A stretch of 16,493 nucleotides of DNA from DRLZ01 sp036478815 (lineage in GTDB: Bacteria > Pseudomonadota > Gammaproteobacteria > Methylococcales > DRLZ01). The DNA lies in the NCBI GenBank assembly GCA_036478815.1, contig JAZGEP010000115.1, positions 1-16,493 on the forward strand, given 5' to 3'. The position numbers were made by a program, and so were the translations under genes. Positions 8,302-15,344 of the stretch are shown here, piece after piece (within the stretch, counting starts at the first letter, position 1; every line of letters begins with the position of its first letter). The notes under the pieces were generated by a model that worked only from the letters and a program-made list of their open reading frames with translations, searched no databases and had not been told where the DNA came from.

Positions 8302-8409
8302 CTCAGCTTACCCTCTATTTTGTCCAATAGCTTCGTTGAAAGTGCTCATTTACACCTGTAAACTCCGCGCTTTCGCCTTGCTCTTGAACAAACTAGAGGG
8401 CAATCTGAG
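8302..8409. repeat. 108-bp near-palindrome just after the dehydratase gene
   Basis: Read from either end it starts CTCAG, then CCCTCTA, TTTGT and CAA blocks in the same order, and ends in a tip TTTACA-CC-TGTAAA (about 8351-8364). About two thirds of positions pair by eye. A piece of it, CGTTG...GCCTTGCTCT, resembles the inner part of the 9834-9998 element. It begins three bases after a stop codon, so it could end transcription from both sides. There is no T-run. Confidence 0.6.
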
Positions 8410-8492
8410 AGTTACAGAACACGCTGAGAAGTTACAAACATGATTGACATGCATAACGGATTTTATGGAGAAATATTTTAGAGGAAGATGTT

Positions 8493-8543
8493 ATGAATGA
8501 AGACATCTTGATCATTAGATCATGGAGATCAGACGGTATTTGA
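8493..8543 (+). CDS. Possible 16-residue leader peptide before the ferritin-like gene
   Basis: ATG at 8493 has GAGGA seven bases upstream and opens a 16-codon frame (MNEDILIIRSWRSDGI) that ends in TGA. Its start codon sits in the loop of a small hairpin (AAGATGT 8485-8491 with ACATCTT 8503-8509). The frame itself contains TGATC/GATCA inverted pieces, and a stronger hairpin follows at 8549-8589. This arrangement is like a regulated leader. It has no recognised family and could be chance. Confidence 0.25.
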   Translation: MNEDILIIRSWRSDGI

Positions 8544-8548
8544 AAAAA

Positions 8549-8589
8549 GCTGGGATAACTACTCTCCGCTGCGAAGAGTCTATCTCAGC
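8549..8589 (+). promoter_or_regulatory. Stem-loop in the leader of the ferritin-like gene
   Basis: GCTGGGATA...ACTCT pairs with AGAGT...TATCTCAGC across a short loop around CCGCTGCGA. It lies 40 bases before the ATG of the ferritin-like gene and has no T-run, so a regulatory leader structure is more likely than a terminator. No ligand or protein partner can be named. Confidence 0.35.
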
Positions 8590-8628
8590 GAGCATTTGAA
8601 CAAGTTCTATAATAGAAGGGAATTTATT

Positions 8629-9072
8629 ATGACAGAGTTAACTATTGATACAGAGGCCGTTGTTGAGGTCTTGAATACAATTCTAGAGACAGAATTGGCA
8701 GGTGTTGTTCGCTATAGCCATTATTCATTAATGGTGGTTGGTTATGGGCGAATTCCGATTGTTTCCTGGATGCGAAGTCAGGCAGATGAATCGCTGTTGC
8801 ATGCACACGAAGCAGGTGAATTGATAACGCTCTTAGATCACCATCCATCGCTGGGTATTGGTCCGTTACTAGAGACTCATCAGCATGATATCGGCGATAT
8901 TTTGCGTGAATCGTTAGAGCATGAATTACTGGCTATAGCCGCATATCATAAGCTATTGACGCTTGTTCAGGGTAAAAGTGTGTTGCTTGAAGAATATGCC
9001 AGACGTTTAATTGCACAAGAAGAAATGCATGTCGGTGAAGTGCGTAAAATGCTGAAAAAACCTGGTGAATAA
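8629..9072 (+). CDS. Bacterioferritin/ferritin-like diiron protein
   Basis: This 147-residue four-helix protein belongs to the ferritin-like superfamily and probably oxidises and stores iron, or protects against peroxide. Likely diiron ligands are Glu22 (ETELAG), Glu54 and His58 (ADESLLHAHEAGE), Glu97 or Glu99 (LEHELL) and Glu131 with His134 (AQEEMH). The second-helix ligand pair is E-x3-H, not the E-x2-H of classical bacterioferritin, and the haem-binding Met of that family is not obvious. It may therefore be a haem-free subgroup. I chose the ATG at 8629 because AAGGGA lies at a good distance. The upstream TTG at 8596 has no support. Its stop overlaps the next start (TAATG), so the two proteins are probably made together. 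Confidence 0.85.
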   Translation: MTELTIDTEAVVEVLNTILETELAGVVRYSHYSLMVVGYGRIPIVSWMRSQADESLLHAHEAGELITLLDHHPSLGIGPLLETHQHDIGDILRESLEHELLAIAAYHKLLTLVQGKSVLLEEYARRLIAQEEMHVGEVRKMLKKPGE

Positions 9073-9449
9073 TGACTATTGATGAGTCACTCAATGTTTT
9101 TGGTGAACGGCTTGAGCCTTGCGGTGAGAATCCAGTCACAGGTTTTTTTCGAGATGGTTGTTGTAATACAAGCGATGATGATATTGGCTCTCACACAGTC
9201 TGTATAGAAGTAACGAATACCTTTCTTGAATATTCCCGCTTTAGAGGAAATGATTTAACCACACCACTTCCTGATTTTGGTTTTCCAGGATTAAAGGCCG
9301 GGGATAAATGGTGTTTATGCGCACAACGCTGGCTTGAAGCATATCAACACGATATGGCACCGAAAGTGTTTCTGATGAGAACACATCAAAAGGCAACAGA
9401 TATTGTTCCGATGCAACTATTAAAATTATATGCGGCAGATTTAAATTAA
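9072..9449 (+). CDS. DUF2237 family protein, cysteine-rich
   Basis: The 125-residue protein matches the DUF2237 family over its full length: LNVFGERLEPC near the start, then TGFFRDGCCNT, GSHTVC, the RGNDLTTP and FGFPGLKAGDKWCLC blocks. The family's biochemical role is not established. Six cysteines (17, 30, 31, 44, 81, 83) fall in these conserved blocks and could bind metal or form disulfides. No signal peptide is visible, so it is probably cytoplasmic. The ATG shares one base with the stop of the ferritin-like gene, which argues for coupled translation and perhaps a shared role in metal or redox handling. That role is an inference from context. Confidence 0.88.
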   Translation: MTIDESLNVFGERLEPCGENPVTGFFRDGCCNTSDDDIGSHTVCIEVTNTFLEYSRFRGNDLTTPLPDFGFPGLKAGDKWCLCAQRWLEAYQHDMAPKVFLMRTHQKATDIVPMQLLKLYAADLN

Positions 9450-9833
9450 TCTCAACGAGCATTAGAGGGCTGTTCGAGAATGGTCCGCAGTAACTGTGGA
9501 AAAATCCTTTAGAGTCAGTCATATTGAGCATTATCGGCTTGATTGCACTGCTGAAACCCCTAATTTCACACCTCCGAATTCACATTCAGGGCTTCAAAGC
9601 CACACCTTGCAGATTGTCGTTTAGGAATGCAGAAACCATAATATCCACATTTTTAAGGGTTGACGCGGATGATTTGATGACCAGTAAGTCAACAAAAAAT
9701 GTTGATTTCAAATCCGGGTAATTTCTCCAAGATGTGAAGTGGTTCGTATTTTCAGCCACTTTTCTTATTGATTGCTGGTTGTAGATCTCGCTGTTTGCTT
9801 GTTTCCACTACACTAGATGATATAGAAGGTGTG
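9450..9833. other. Intergenic stretch with one orphan repeat tip
   Basis: I see no gene in these 384 bases. Near 9468-9482 GGGCTGTTCGAGAAT resembles the ends of the 7701-7861 element, but no matching opposite end follows. A small hairpin CCGCAG-TAA-CTGTGG (9485-9499) has no T-run on the plus strand. The open frames at 9524-9721 (plus) and 9241-9531 (minus) have no recognisable family. It may be decayed insertion DNA. Confidence 0.5.
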
Positions 9834-9998
9834 TATACTCTCCGCACATGAAAATTTAGCATCCTGTGCACGCGCTTTTTTGCGGATACCTGCGTTGGAA
9901 AACCTTGTTGTAGAGTGACTACAGCTAAGATTTCCCGCCTTGCTCTCCACAAAATATCACGCACACAAAATGCTAAATTTTCATGTGCGAAGAGTATA
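9834..9998. repeat. 165-bp MITE-like element with 29-bp inverted ends
   Basis: The terminal arms 9834-9862 and 9970-9998 are inverted copies with one mismatch in 29. Pairing continues inward to a tip around TAGAGTGACTA (9911-9921), so the whole element folds back. The ends read TATACTC...GAGTATA, compatible with a TA target duplication as made by IS630/Tc1-type transposases; that link is an inference. No protein is encoded. A 28-base exact copy of the right end lies at 7005-7032. It sits 62 bases before lemA and may affect its expression. Confidence 0.8.
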
Positions 9999-10002
9999 GA
10001 TT

Positions 10003-10020
10003 CGTGCAATATGTTGCACG
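10003..10020 (+). promoter_or_regulatory. 18-bp palindrome upstream of lemA
   Basis: CGTGCAA and TTGCACG flank TATG, a perfect inverted repeat 40 bases before the lemA start and five bases after the mobile element. It has the size of a dimeric-regulator operator. It could also be a leader hairpin. The regulator is unknown. Confidence 0.4.
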
Positions 10021-10060
10021 GATAGGCAAAACTAACGATCAAGTATTTTGAGGATTAAGG

Positions 10061-10648
10061 ATGAACGCAGCATTGATTTTAATGGTTCTAATCGTCGTAT
10101 CTTTTGTGTATGCGATTAGTATTTATAATCGTTTGATTCAATCAAGAAACCGTTATAAAAATGCGTTTTCTCAAATTGATGTGCAGATGACTCGGCGCTT
10201 TGATTTGATTCCCAATCTGGTGGAAACCTCCAAAGCTTATATGCATCACGAACGTGAAACGCTGCAAGCGGTCATCGCAGCTCGACAAGGTGCCATCAAT
10301 GGTTTACATAAGGCAGCTAAAGACCCAAGCAATGCGAGAGCAATGAATGAGCTATCTAAAGCAGAACAGGGACTGTCCGGGGCGTTAGGGCGTCTGTTTG
10401 CAGTATCAGAATCCTATCCTGATTTGAAAGCCAATGAAAATATGTTGCAACTGATGGAAGAGCTGACTACAACAGAAAACAAGGTGACATTTTCGCGGCA
10501 GGCATTTAATGATTCGGTGATGGAATACAATATATTGCGTGAAGCATTTCCGAGTAATTTGATTGCTGGTCAATTTAAATTCATGGAAGCGCAATTATTA
10601 CAGATTGAAGATGTTGCCAAACGCGTTGTTCCACGCGTTGCATTTTGA
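10061..10648 (+). CDS. lemA: LemA family membrane protein
   Basis: LemA proteins have one N-terminal membrane segment and a long helical domain outside the inner membrane. Their function is not settled. This 195-residue protein is of normal length. Residues 4-22 are hydrophobic, and the family signature follows as QIDVQMTRRFDLIPNLVE (38-55). Charged helices with heptad-like spacing come next, and the conserved FSRQAFNDSVMEYN...FPSNL block lies in the C-terminal third. The start has AGGATTAAGG just upstream. LemA genes often precede a TPM-domain protein or an M48 peptidase, but here it stands alone: the next gene is a MarR regulator over 360 bases away. A mobile element and an 18-bp palindrome lie directly upstream. 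Confidence 0.92.
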   Translation: MNAALILMVLIVVSFVYAISIYNRLIQSRNRYKNAFSQIDVQMTRRFDLIPNLVETSKAYMHHERETLQAVIAARQGAINGLHKAAKDPSNARAMNELSKAEQGLSGALGRLFAVSESYPDLKANENMLQLMEELTTTENKVTFSRQAFNDSVMEYNILREAFPSNLIAGQFKFMEAQLLQIEDVAKRVVPRVAF

Positions 10649-10980
10649 ACTGCACGAATGTGCTGAGTTCTGTCACCTAAAGCCGGTGGTTTGGTGGTTA
10701 TGAGCAGCCCCTAACCTGCATCTCTCATCGTCTGGTGAGACATGCTAACTTGTTCAGCTGTGACACGATACCCTCGTTCCTTAAAACTCTTTTTCCAACC
10801 ACAAACTGTCGAACCATCTCAAGCACACTTTTCTCTTTCGGATATTCAACTATTTTGTAACGTAGAAGACGGACCAAACGACAATACAGCTGCCGAAGTT
10901 ATTATTTGTACGTTTCTGTCATTCATCAATTATTGCCAAGCTACGATACTGTTGAGGTAAAATGAGCAGTCTTTGTAACA
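10649..10980. other. Intergenic stretch after lemA with a diverged repeat
   Basis: No gene is supported here; a 72-codon frame at 10742-10960 has no recognised family. A hairpin CATCTCTCA/TGAGACATG (10719-10744, one mismatch) might end lemA transcription but lacks a T-run. The 10876-10917 block matches 6917-6958. A weak promoter-like pair, TTGCCA (10933-10938) and TAAAAT (10958-10963), has a long 19-base spacer and could serve the MarR gene. Confidence 0.45.
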
Positions 10981-11001
10981 TAACGGAAATCCTATCCGTT
11001 A
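10981..11001 (+). promoter_or_regulatory. Inverted repeat TAACGGA-N7-TCCGTTA before the MarR gene
   Basis: The two 7-bp arms are perfect inverted copies, and the repeat ends nine bases before the MarR start codon. A MarR dimer commonly binds a palindrome of this size at its own promoter. As RNA it would form a hairpin where the ribosome site should be, and no Shine-Dalgarno is visible. Both roles are possible. Confidence 0.45.
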
Positions 11002-11010
11002 GATTTTCAC

Positions 11011-11487
11011 ATGACTGAACAAACTACAATCAACAAACAACAACTACGGGAAGTACCGTCTAGCTGTCTGGAATACAATTTACGTAAAGCCAGTCGCATT
11101 GCTGCGCAACATTATGAAGAGGTGATGAAGCCTTGCGGATTGCGCAATACGCAGTTTTCTTTAATTGTGGCAACCAGTCTGATGGGCAAACCGCTGATTT
11201 CTGATTTGGCGAAAGTATTGGCGATGGATAGAACCACTGTTTCACGCAATCTCAAACCACTTCAACGAGAAGGCTTGCTTAGTATAACTCCAGGAAAGGA
11301 TAAACGTTCACGTCACATTACACTCACTGAAGCAGGCAAACAACGTTTGGTGCAGGCGATACCTTTGTGGAAACAAGCCCACCAGTCATTACAGCAGAAA
11401 GTGGGGCTAGAGAACGCGCAACAATTACTGGCAACGCTAGATATATTTGGTAAGCAATTAAGCACTTTACTGGAAAACAACGGTTGA
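11011..11487 (+). CDS. MarR-family transcriptional regulator
   Basis: The 158-residue protein is of normal MarR length. It has the usual order of N-terminal dimerisation helix (CLEYNLRKASRIAAQHYE, about 19-36), winged helix-turn-helix (LISDLAKVLAMDRTTVSRNL, about 62-81), wing (SITPGKDKRSRHITLTEAG, about 90-108) and C-terminal dimerisation helices. MarR proteins usually repress neighbouring transport or stress genes and release DNA when a small hydrophobic or phenolic ligand binds. Its stop is only 59 bases before the RND gene, which points to that operon as its target. No good Shine-Dalgarno precedes the ATG, which is nine bases after a perfect inverted repeat. The RND promoter's -35 box overlaps its stop codon. 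Confidence 0.92.
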   Translation: MTEQTTINKQQLREVPSSCLEYNLRKASRIAAQHYEEVMKPCGLRNTQFSLIVATSLMGKPLISDLAKVLAMDRTTVSRNLKPLQREGLLSITPGKDKRSRHITLTEAGKQRLVQAIPLWKQAHQSLQQKVGLENAQQLLATLDIFGKQLSTLLENNG

Positions 11488-11511
11488 CATACGATTTTAC
11501 AAGCGTATATT
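11484..11511 (+). promoter_or_regulatory. Sigma-70 promoter for the RND operon
   Basis: TTGACA (11484-11489, perfect) and TATATT (11506-11511) are spaced by 16 bases. The -35 box overlaps the MarR stop codon. Transcription would start near 11518, giving a leader of about 30 bases. This supports the exporter cluster having its own start, in addition to any read-through from marR. Confidence 0.6.
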
Positions 11512-11521
11512 GACACAAAAC

Positions 11522-11533
11522 GTGTATATACAC
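11522..11533 (+). promoter_or_regulatory. Perfect palindrome GTGTATATACAC just after the RND promoter start
   Basis: This 12-bp perfect palindrome lies a few bases downstream of the expected transcription start and 13 bases before the RND ATG. GTATAT at 11505-11510, inside the -10 region, mirrors its ATATAC half at 11526-11531. It is well placed as a repressor operator, most simply for the adjacent MarR protein. Its sequence does not match the repeat at 10981-11001. Confidence 0.4.
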
Positions 11534-11546
11534 ATAAAGAGATTGT

Positions 11547-13925
11547 ATGAATCGTCAGACAACACAGCAACATCTATCAACACGTTATTTCATACTGGTG
11601 ACAGCGTGGCCTAAAGTCGTCATTACTTTGGGTTTTATGTTGATTGTGCTGTTTTCATTGTTTCTTCCTGAATTACGCAAGGACACACGAGCCGATGCGT
11701 TTATCCCATCTGATCATCCAGCTTTGATGTTCCGTGATAAAACCCGTGAGATTTTTGGTTTGCAGGATCCAATGGTGATCGCTGTCATTAATCAGGGCGA
11801 GCAGGGGGTGTTTAATCCACAGACATTGCGGTTAGTGAAGTGGTTAACAGAGCAAGTACAGCAAGTTGCTAATATTGACCAAGATCGTATCACCAGTCTG
11901 GCTACTGAAAATAATATCTATGGAACAGATGAAGGGATGATGGTCGAGCCGTTTATTGAAACGGCCCCTGATAATCAGGGCCAGGCTGATCAAGTGCGTG
12001 CTGCCGTCATGGAATTTCCTTTGTATCTGGGTAGTCTGGTCGCGCGTGATGGCAGTGGCACATTAATTGTGGCAGAACTGTTGGAACAAGATCAGGCGCA
12101 ACAGGTTTATGCAGACTTGTTGAAATTGATTGAGCAAGCACCAGTCGCTGACGGAGAGAGTATCCACATTGCAGGGGAGGGCGCTGTTGCCGGCTATATG
12201 GGTGCTTATATTGATGCTGATGCGATCAAGCTTAATCCTCTGGCTGGCTTGGTTATTACCATTGTTTGCTTTGTATGTTTGCGGACGTTGCGCGGAGTGT
12301 TGTTACCCAATCTGGTCGTTGCCGCCACCGCTGTCAGTGCGTTAGGGCTAATGGCGGCAGCTGATGTGCCGTTTTATGTGATAACCAATTCGATGCCAGT
12401 AGTTTTAATTGGTATTGCAGTTGCCGACTCCATTCATATTCTCAGTCAATATTATGAAGAGCTGGCAGAAAATCCCACTTTATCTCCCAGGCAGCTGACG
12501 ATTCGCACGATGCAAAGTATGTGGCGCCCAGTGGCTCTCACCACATTGACCACCATCGCCGGATTTTTGGGTTTAAGTTTGGCCTCAATGATGCCGCCGA
12601 TGAAATATTTTGGCATATTTGCGATGTGTGGGGTTGCTGTTGCCTGGCTCTATTCAATTACAGTGGTTCCTGCTTTTCTGAGTATTCTTAAACTCAAGCC
12701 CAGTCCTGCGTTTGTGTCTAAATCAAATGACTCCAGCAAAACAAGCTGGAGCGGTCGATTATTGAGTCAGTTGGGATACAGCGTTCTTAACTATCCAATC
12801 ACAGTGTTGCTATGGATTGTGTTATTTGTTTTGCTTGGTCTTCATGGTGCGGGCAAAATCAAACTGGATGAAGAAATGATTCGGACATTTCATCATCAAG
12901 AACCACTGTTTATTGCCGATCAAGTCTTGAACACACGATTCGATGGAACTCATTATCTGGACATCATGATAGAAACCGAGCAGCCTGAGGATTTATTTAA
13001 CCCAGAGTATTTACAGCGTATTGAAGCGTTCCAGAACTATTTGCAAAGCTTGCCGCATGTGAATGGATCAACCTCAATTGTTGATTACCTCAAACAAATG
13101 AATCGGGCATTGAATGGTGGCGCAATGGAAGCGTATCAATTACCGGATGATGCTGATTTGATTGCACAATATTTCCTGTTGTATTCAACAAGCAGTGATC
13201 CCACTGATTTTCAGGAAGAAATTGATTACGACTACCAACTGGCCAATCTGCGAGTACATCTTGATAGTGGTCGTTACAGCATTGGTAAACCAGTGGTGGA
13301 AGCTAGTCGAGACTATATCGACCAGACTTTTAATGCCTCAGGTATTCAAGCCAGTCTGAGTGGACGGGTGAATGTCGATTATCACTGGATAAAACGCTTG
13401 GCAGACAGCCATTTCAACAGTATGGCAATCGCATTATTGTTGGTGATGTTGATGGCTGCAATCAGTTTTCGGTCGTTATTGGCGGGTGTTTTTGTCTTAT
13501 TACCAGTTGTCGTGACAATTTTAATGATTTATGCAGTGATGGGATTTTCTGGTATCTGGTTATCGGTCAGCACTTCGATGTTTGCTGCGATTTCGATTGG
13601 GTTGGGAGTGGATTTCTCCATTCATACTTTGGAGCGCTTGCAAATTTTATTGGCAACACGGCAGGGCAGTGTTGATGAAGCATTATTTAAACTTTTTCCT
13701 TCAACGGGTCGTGCTTTGCTGTTTAACTTTCTGGCCTTGGCGCTCGGTTTTGGTGTATTAATCAGCAGTAAGGTGGTGGTTTTGCAGGAATTTGGCTTAT
13801 TGGTTGCCGTGGCGATTATGGCCAGTTTTTTCACAAGTTTAACGTTGTTGCCAGTATTAGCCAAGTTGTTGAAACCCAAATTTCTTGGTTTTTCTCAAGT
13901 ATCAAGGAGTCAAGTATGCGATTGA
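11547..13925 (+). CDS. RND-superfamily (MMPL/SSD-like) transporter
   Basis: The 792-residue protein is a two-fold repeated RND permease in the inner membrane, probably driven by protons. One membrane segment (about 23-40) precedes a periplasmic domain (about 41-228), then a block of membrane helices (about 230-382). The pattern repeats: helix (about 415-432), periplasmic domain (about 435-620), and helices (about 624-775). Each half carries the family motif in its fourth helix: GIAVADSIHIL with Asp294, and GLGVDFSIHTLERL with Asp689, the expected proton-relay positions. At about 790 residues it is shorter than AcrB-type pumps and fits the lipid/hydrophobe exporter branch. No adaptor or outer-membrane channel gene is adjacent. 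Its end overlaps the DUF2141 gene by 10 bases. The substrate is unknown. Confidence 0.92.
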   Translation: MNRQTTQQHLSTRYFILVTAWPKVVITLGFMLIVLFSLFLPELRKDTRADAFIPSDHPALMFRDKTREIFGLQDPMVIAVINQGEQGVFNPQTLRLVKWLTEQVQQVANIDQDRITSLATENNIYGTDEGMMVEPFIETAPDNQGQADQVRAAVMEFPLYLGSLVARDGSGTLIVAELLEQDQAQQVYADLLKLIEQAPVADGESIHIAGEGAVAGYMGAYIDADAIKLNPLAGLVITIVCFVCLRTLRGVLLPNLVVAATAVSALGLMAAADVPFYVITNSMPVVLIGIAVADSIHILSQYYEELAENPTLSPRQLTIRTMQSMWRPVALTTLTTIAGFLGLSLASMMPPMKYFGIFAMCGVAVAWLYSITVVPAFLSILKLKPSPAFVSKSNDSSKTSWSGRLLSQLGYSVLNYPITVLLWIVLFVLLGLHGAGKIKLDEEMIRTFHHQEPLFIADQVLNTRFDGTHYLDIMIETEQPEDLFNPEYLQRIEAFQNYLQSLPHVNGSTSIVDYLKQMNRALNGGAMEAYQLPDDADLIAQYFLLYSTSSDPTDFQEEIDYDYQLANLRVHLDSGRYSIGKPVVEASRDYIDQTFNASGIQASLSGRVNVDYHWIKRLADSHFNSMAIALLLVMLMAAISFRSLLAGVFVLLPVVVTILMIYAVMGFSGIWLSVSTSMFAAISIGLGVDFSIHTLERLQILLATRQGSVDEALFKLFPSTGRALLFNFLALALGFGVLISSKVVVLQEFGLLVAVAIMASFFTSLTLLPVLAKLLKPKFLGFSQVSRSQVCD

Positions 13926-14365
13926 TCAATAGAAAAATACGGATGTTAACAAAATTGTGTAGTGTGACTTTGTTGTTAGCAACGCAATTACAAGCGGCTT
14001 CATTAACCGTCGAGGTCTCCGGAATTAATGATTCAGACGGAATTGTACATGTTGGTTTATATGATAAAACGGCTGGATTTCCCGATGAGCATCAGTATAC
14101 TCAAGGGCGTACTGTTTCAGCAGCGGACTGCATCGATGGTAAAGCGACAGTGAGTTTTGAATCACTGCTGCCAGGTGAATATGCTGTGGCAGGTTATCAT
14201 GATATCAACAATAATGATGAACTGGATACAAACCTGGTTGGCATTCCGCAAGAGCCTTATGGCGCAAGTTTGGGAGCCAGAAACATGTTAAGCCCTCCTG
14301 ATTATGAGGATGCCAAATTTAAGTTTGACACTCAAGATATGAAAATTTCAGTTGAATTTCAGTAA
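13916..14365 (+). CDS. Secreted DUF2141 family protein
   Basis: The 149-residue protein has a positively charged start, a hydrophobic stretch and a probable signal cleavage after Ala27 (LQA/ASL), so it should be exported to the periplasm. The mature part is a predicted beta-sandwich matching DUF2141. It has the family's LLPGEYAVAGYHDINNNDEL block and the following GIPQEPYG. Residues 96-104 (DINNNDELD) look like a calcium-binding loop. The function of the family is not established. The ATG at 13916 has AAGGAG six bases upstream and overlaps the RND stop by 10 bases, so translation is probably coupled. An internal Met10 is a weaker alternative start. The context makes it an accessory of the exporter, perhaps binding its substrate; that is an inference. 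Confidence 0.88.
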   Translation: MRLINRKIRMLTKLCSVTLLLATQLQAASLTVEVSGINDSDGIVHVGLYDKTAGFPDEHQYTQGRTVSAADCIDGKATVSFESLLPGEYAVAGYHDINNNDELDTNLVGIPQEPYGASLGARNMLSPPDYEDAKFKFDTQDMKISVEFQ

Positions 14366-14385
14366 ATCTTGAAGGAGCGCTAGAA

Positions 14386-15198
14386 ATGAGCAAAATGATG
14401 TGGCAGCAATGTGGACTATTATTGCTAATGATGTTGTTTGGTGGACTGAGCAACGCTGCCGACCAATTGCCCGATGGTGACAGTATTGCTCAGCACATTA
14501 ATGCACGCGACGAAGGCGAGAGTGTATCGCGCGACCTGAAAATGGAAATGACTGACAAGCGTGGTAAAACCCGGATACGTGAGACACGTGGTTATCGAAA
14601 ATATTATGGATTTGAAAAGCGCACAATTATTATTTATCGCTCTCCAACAAATGTCAAAAACACCGGTTTTCTTACCTTTGATTATGCTGATAAGCAACAG
14701 GATGACGATCAATGGTTGTATTTGCCAGCGATGCGTAAAGTCAGACGTATTTCAGCTTCGGATCGGGGGGATTATTTTTTGGGAACTGATTTTAGCTATG
14801 AAGATATCAAGCTGGAAACAAGGGTTTCAATCGAGGATTATACCCGTAAAACTATCGGTGAAGATGTGGTTGATGGCCACCACTGTGTGCTGGTTGAAAT
14901 GTTGCCGGTCAATGAAACGGTAGCTAAAGAACTGGACTATGGCAAAGGCGAAATCTGTGTCGATGATACGATCTGGATTGTGCGGCGCTCAAGGATTTGG
15001 GGTATTCAAGGTAATCCATTAAAGACTATTCATAACAGCGAGATTAAGCAAATACAAGGGATCTGGACTGTGCATCGTATGCTTGTTGAGAATCATAAAA
15101 CCGAGCACCAAACAGTGTTTACATTCAGTAATGTTGATTACAATACCCCGGTTGATGATAGTGTCTTTAGCAAGGCAGCTTTAAAGCGCGGTTTATAA
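14386..15198 (+). CDS. Periplasmic LolA-like protein ('outer membrane lipoprotein-sorting protein')
   Basis: The 270-residue protein has a signal peptide with likely cleavage after Ala24 (SNA/ADQ) and no lipobox, so it is probably soluble in the periplasm. The mature part has the motifs of the LolA-like family often annotated as outer-membrane lipoprotein-sorting protein: MTDKRGKTRIRETRGYRKYY, the DDDQWLYLPAMRKVRRISAS block, then GDYFLGTDFSYEDI. Such proteins form an open half-barrel that can carry an acyl chain. They commonly sit beside RND/MMPL exporters, as here, which suggests handing a lipid from the pump to the outer membrane. It is probably not true LolA, which has other motifs. The start has AAGGAG eight bases upstream and lies 20 bases after the DUF2141 stop. 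No clear terminator follows. Confidence 0.88.
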   Translation: MSKMMWQQCGLLLLMMLFGGLSNAADQLPDGDSIAQHINARDEGESVSRDLKMEMTDKRGKTRIRETRGYRKYYGFEKRTIIIYRSPTNVKNTGFLTFDYADKQQDDDQWLYLPAMRKVRRISASDRGDYFLGTDFSYEDIKLETRVSIEDYTRKTIGEDVVDGHHCVLVEMLPVNETVAKELDYGKGEICVDDTIWIVRRSRIWGIQGNPLKTIHNSEIKQIQGIWTVHRMLVENHKTEHQTVFTFSNVDYNTPVDDSVFSKAALKRGL

Positions 15199-15255
15199 GT
15201 TTGATCGCCACTCGTTACAAGTACTTAGCGGCAATGAGAAAATTCATTGGTATTT

Positions 15256-15344
15256 CGGTGACAGTTTACTAAATAACCTAAAAAGTACGAAACCATAAAG
15301 ATAAATAAGATCATATATTTAGTGTATTTAGTACACTGTCACCG
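15256..15344. repeat. 89-bp element with 20-bp inverted ends
   Basis: The arms 15256-15275 and 15325-15344 are inverted copies with one mismatch in 20 and start CGGTGACAGT when read inward. The AT-rich middle encodes nothing. It is the first of three repeat structures that fill 15199-15638 between the LolA-like gene and the DUF962 gene. It looks like a small non-autonomous element. Its transposase family cannot be told from this alone. Confidence 0.7.

Noticed and set aside
8444..8476. TTGACA (8444-8449) as a promoter for the ferritin-like gene
   Set aside because: No acceptable -10 box occurs 15-19 bases downstream.
9524..9721. 65-codon open frame between DUF2237 and lemA
   Set aside because: No family resemblance and no Shine-Dalgarno; too short to support.
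9752..10042. Minus-strand 96-codon open frame upstream of lemA
   Set aside because: It overlaps the MITE at 9834-9998 and the palindrome at 10003-10020.
10742..10960. 72-codon open frame after lemA
   Set aside because: No recognisable domain; it overlaps the diverged repeat.
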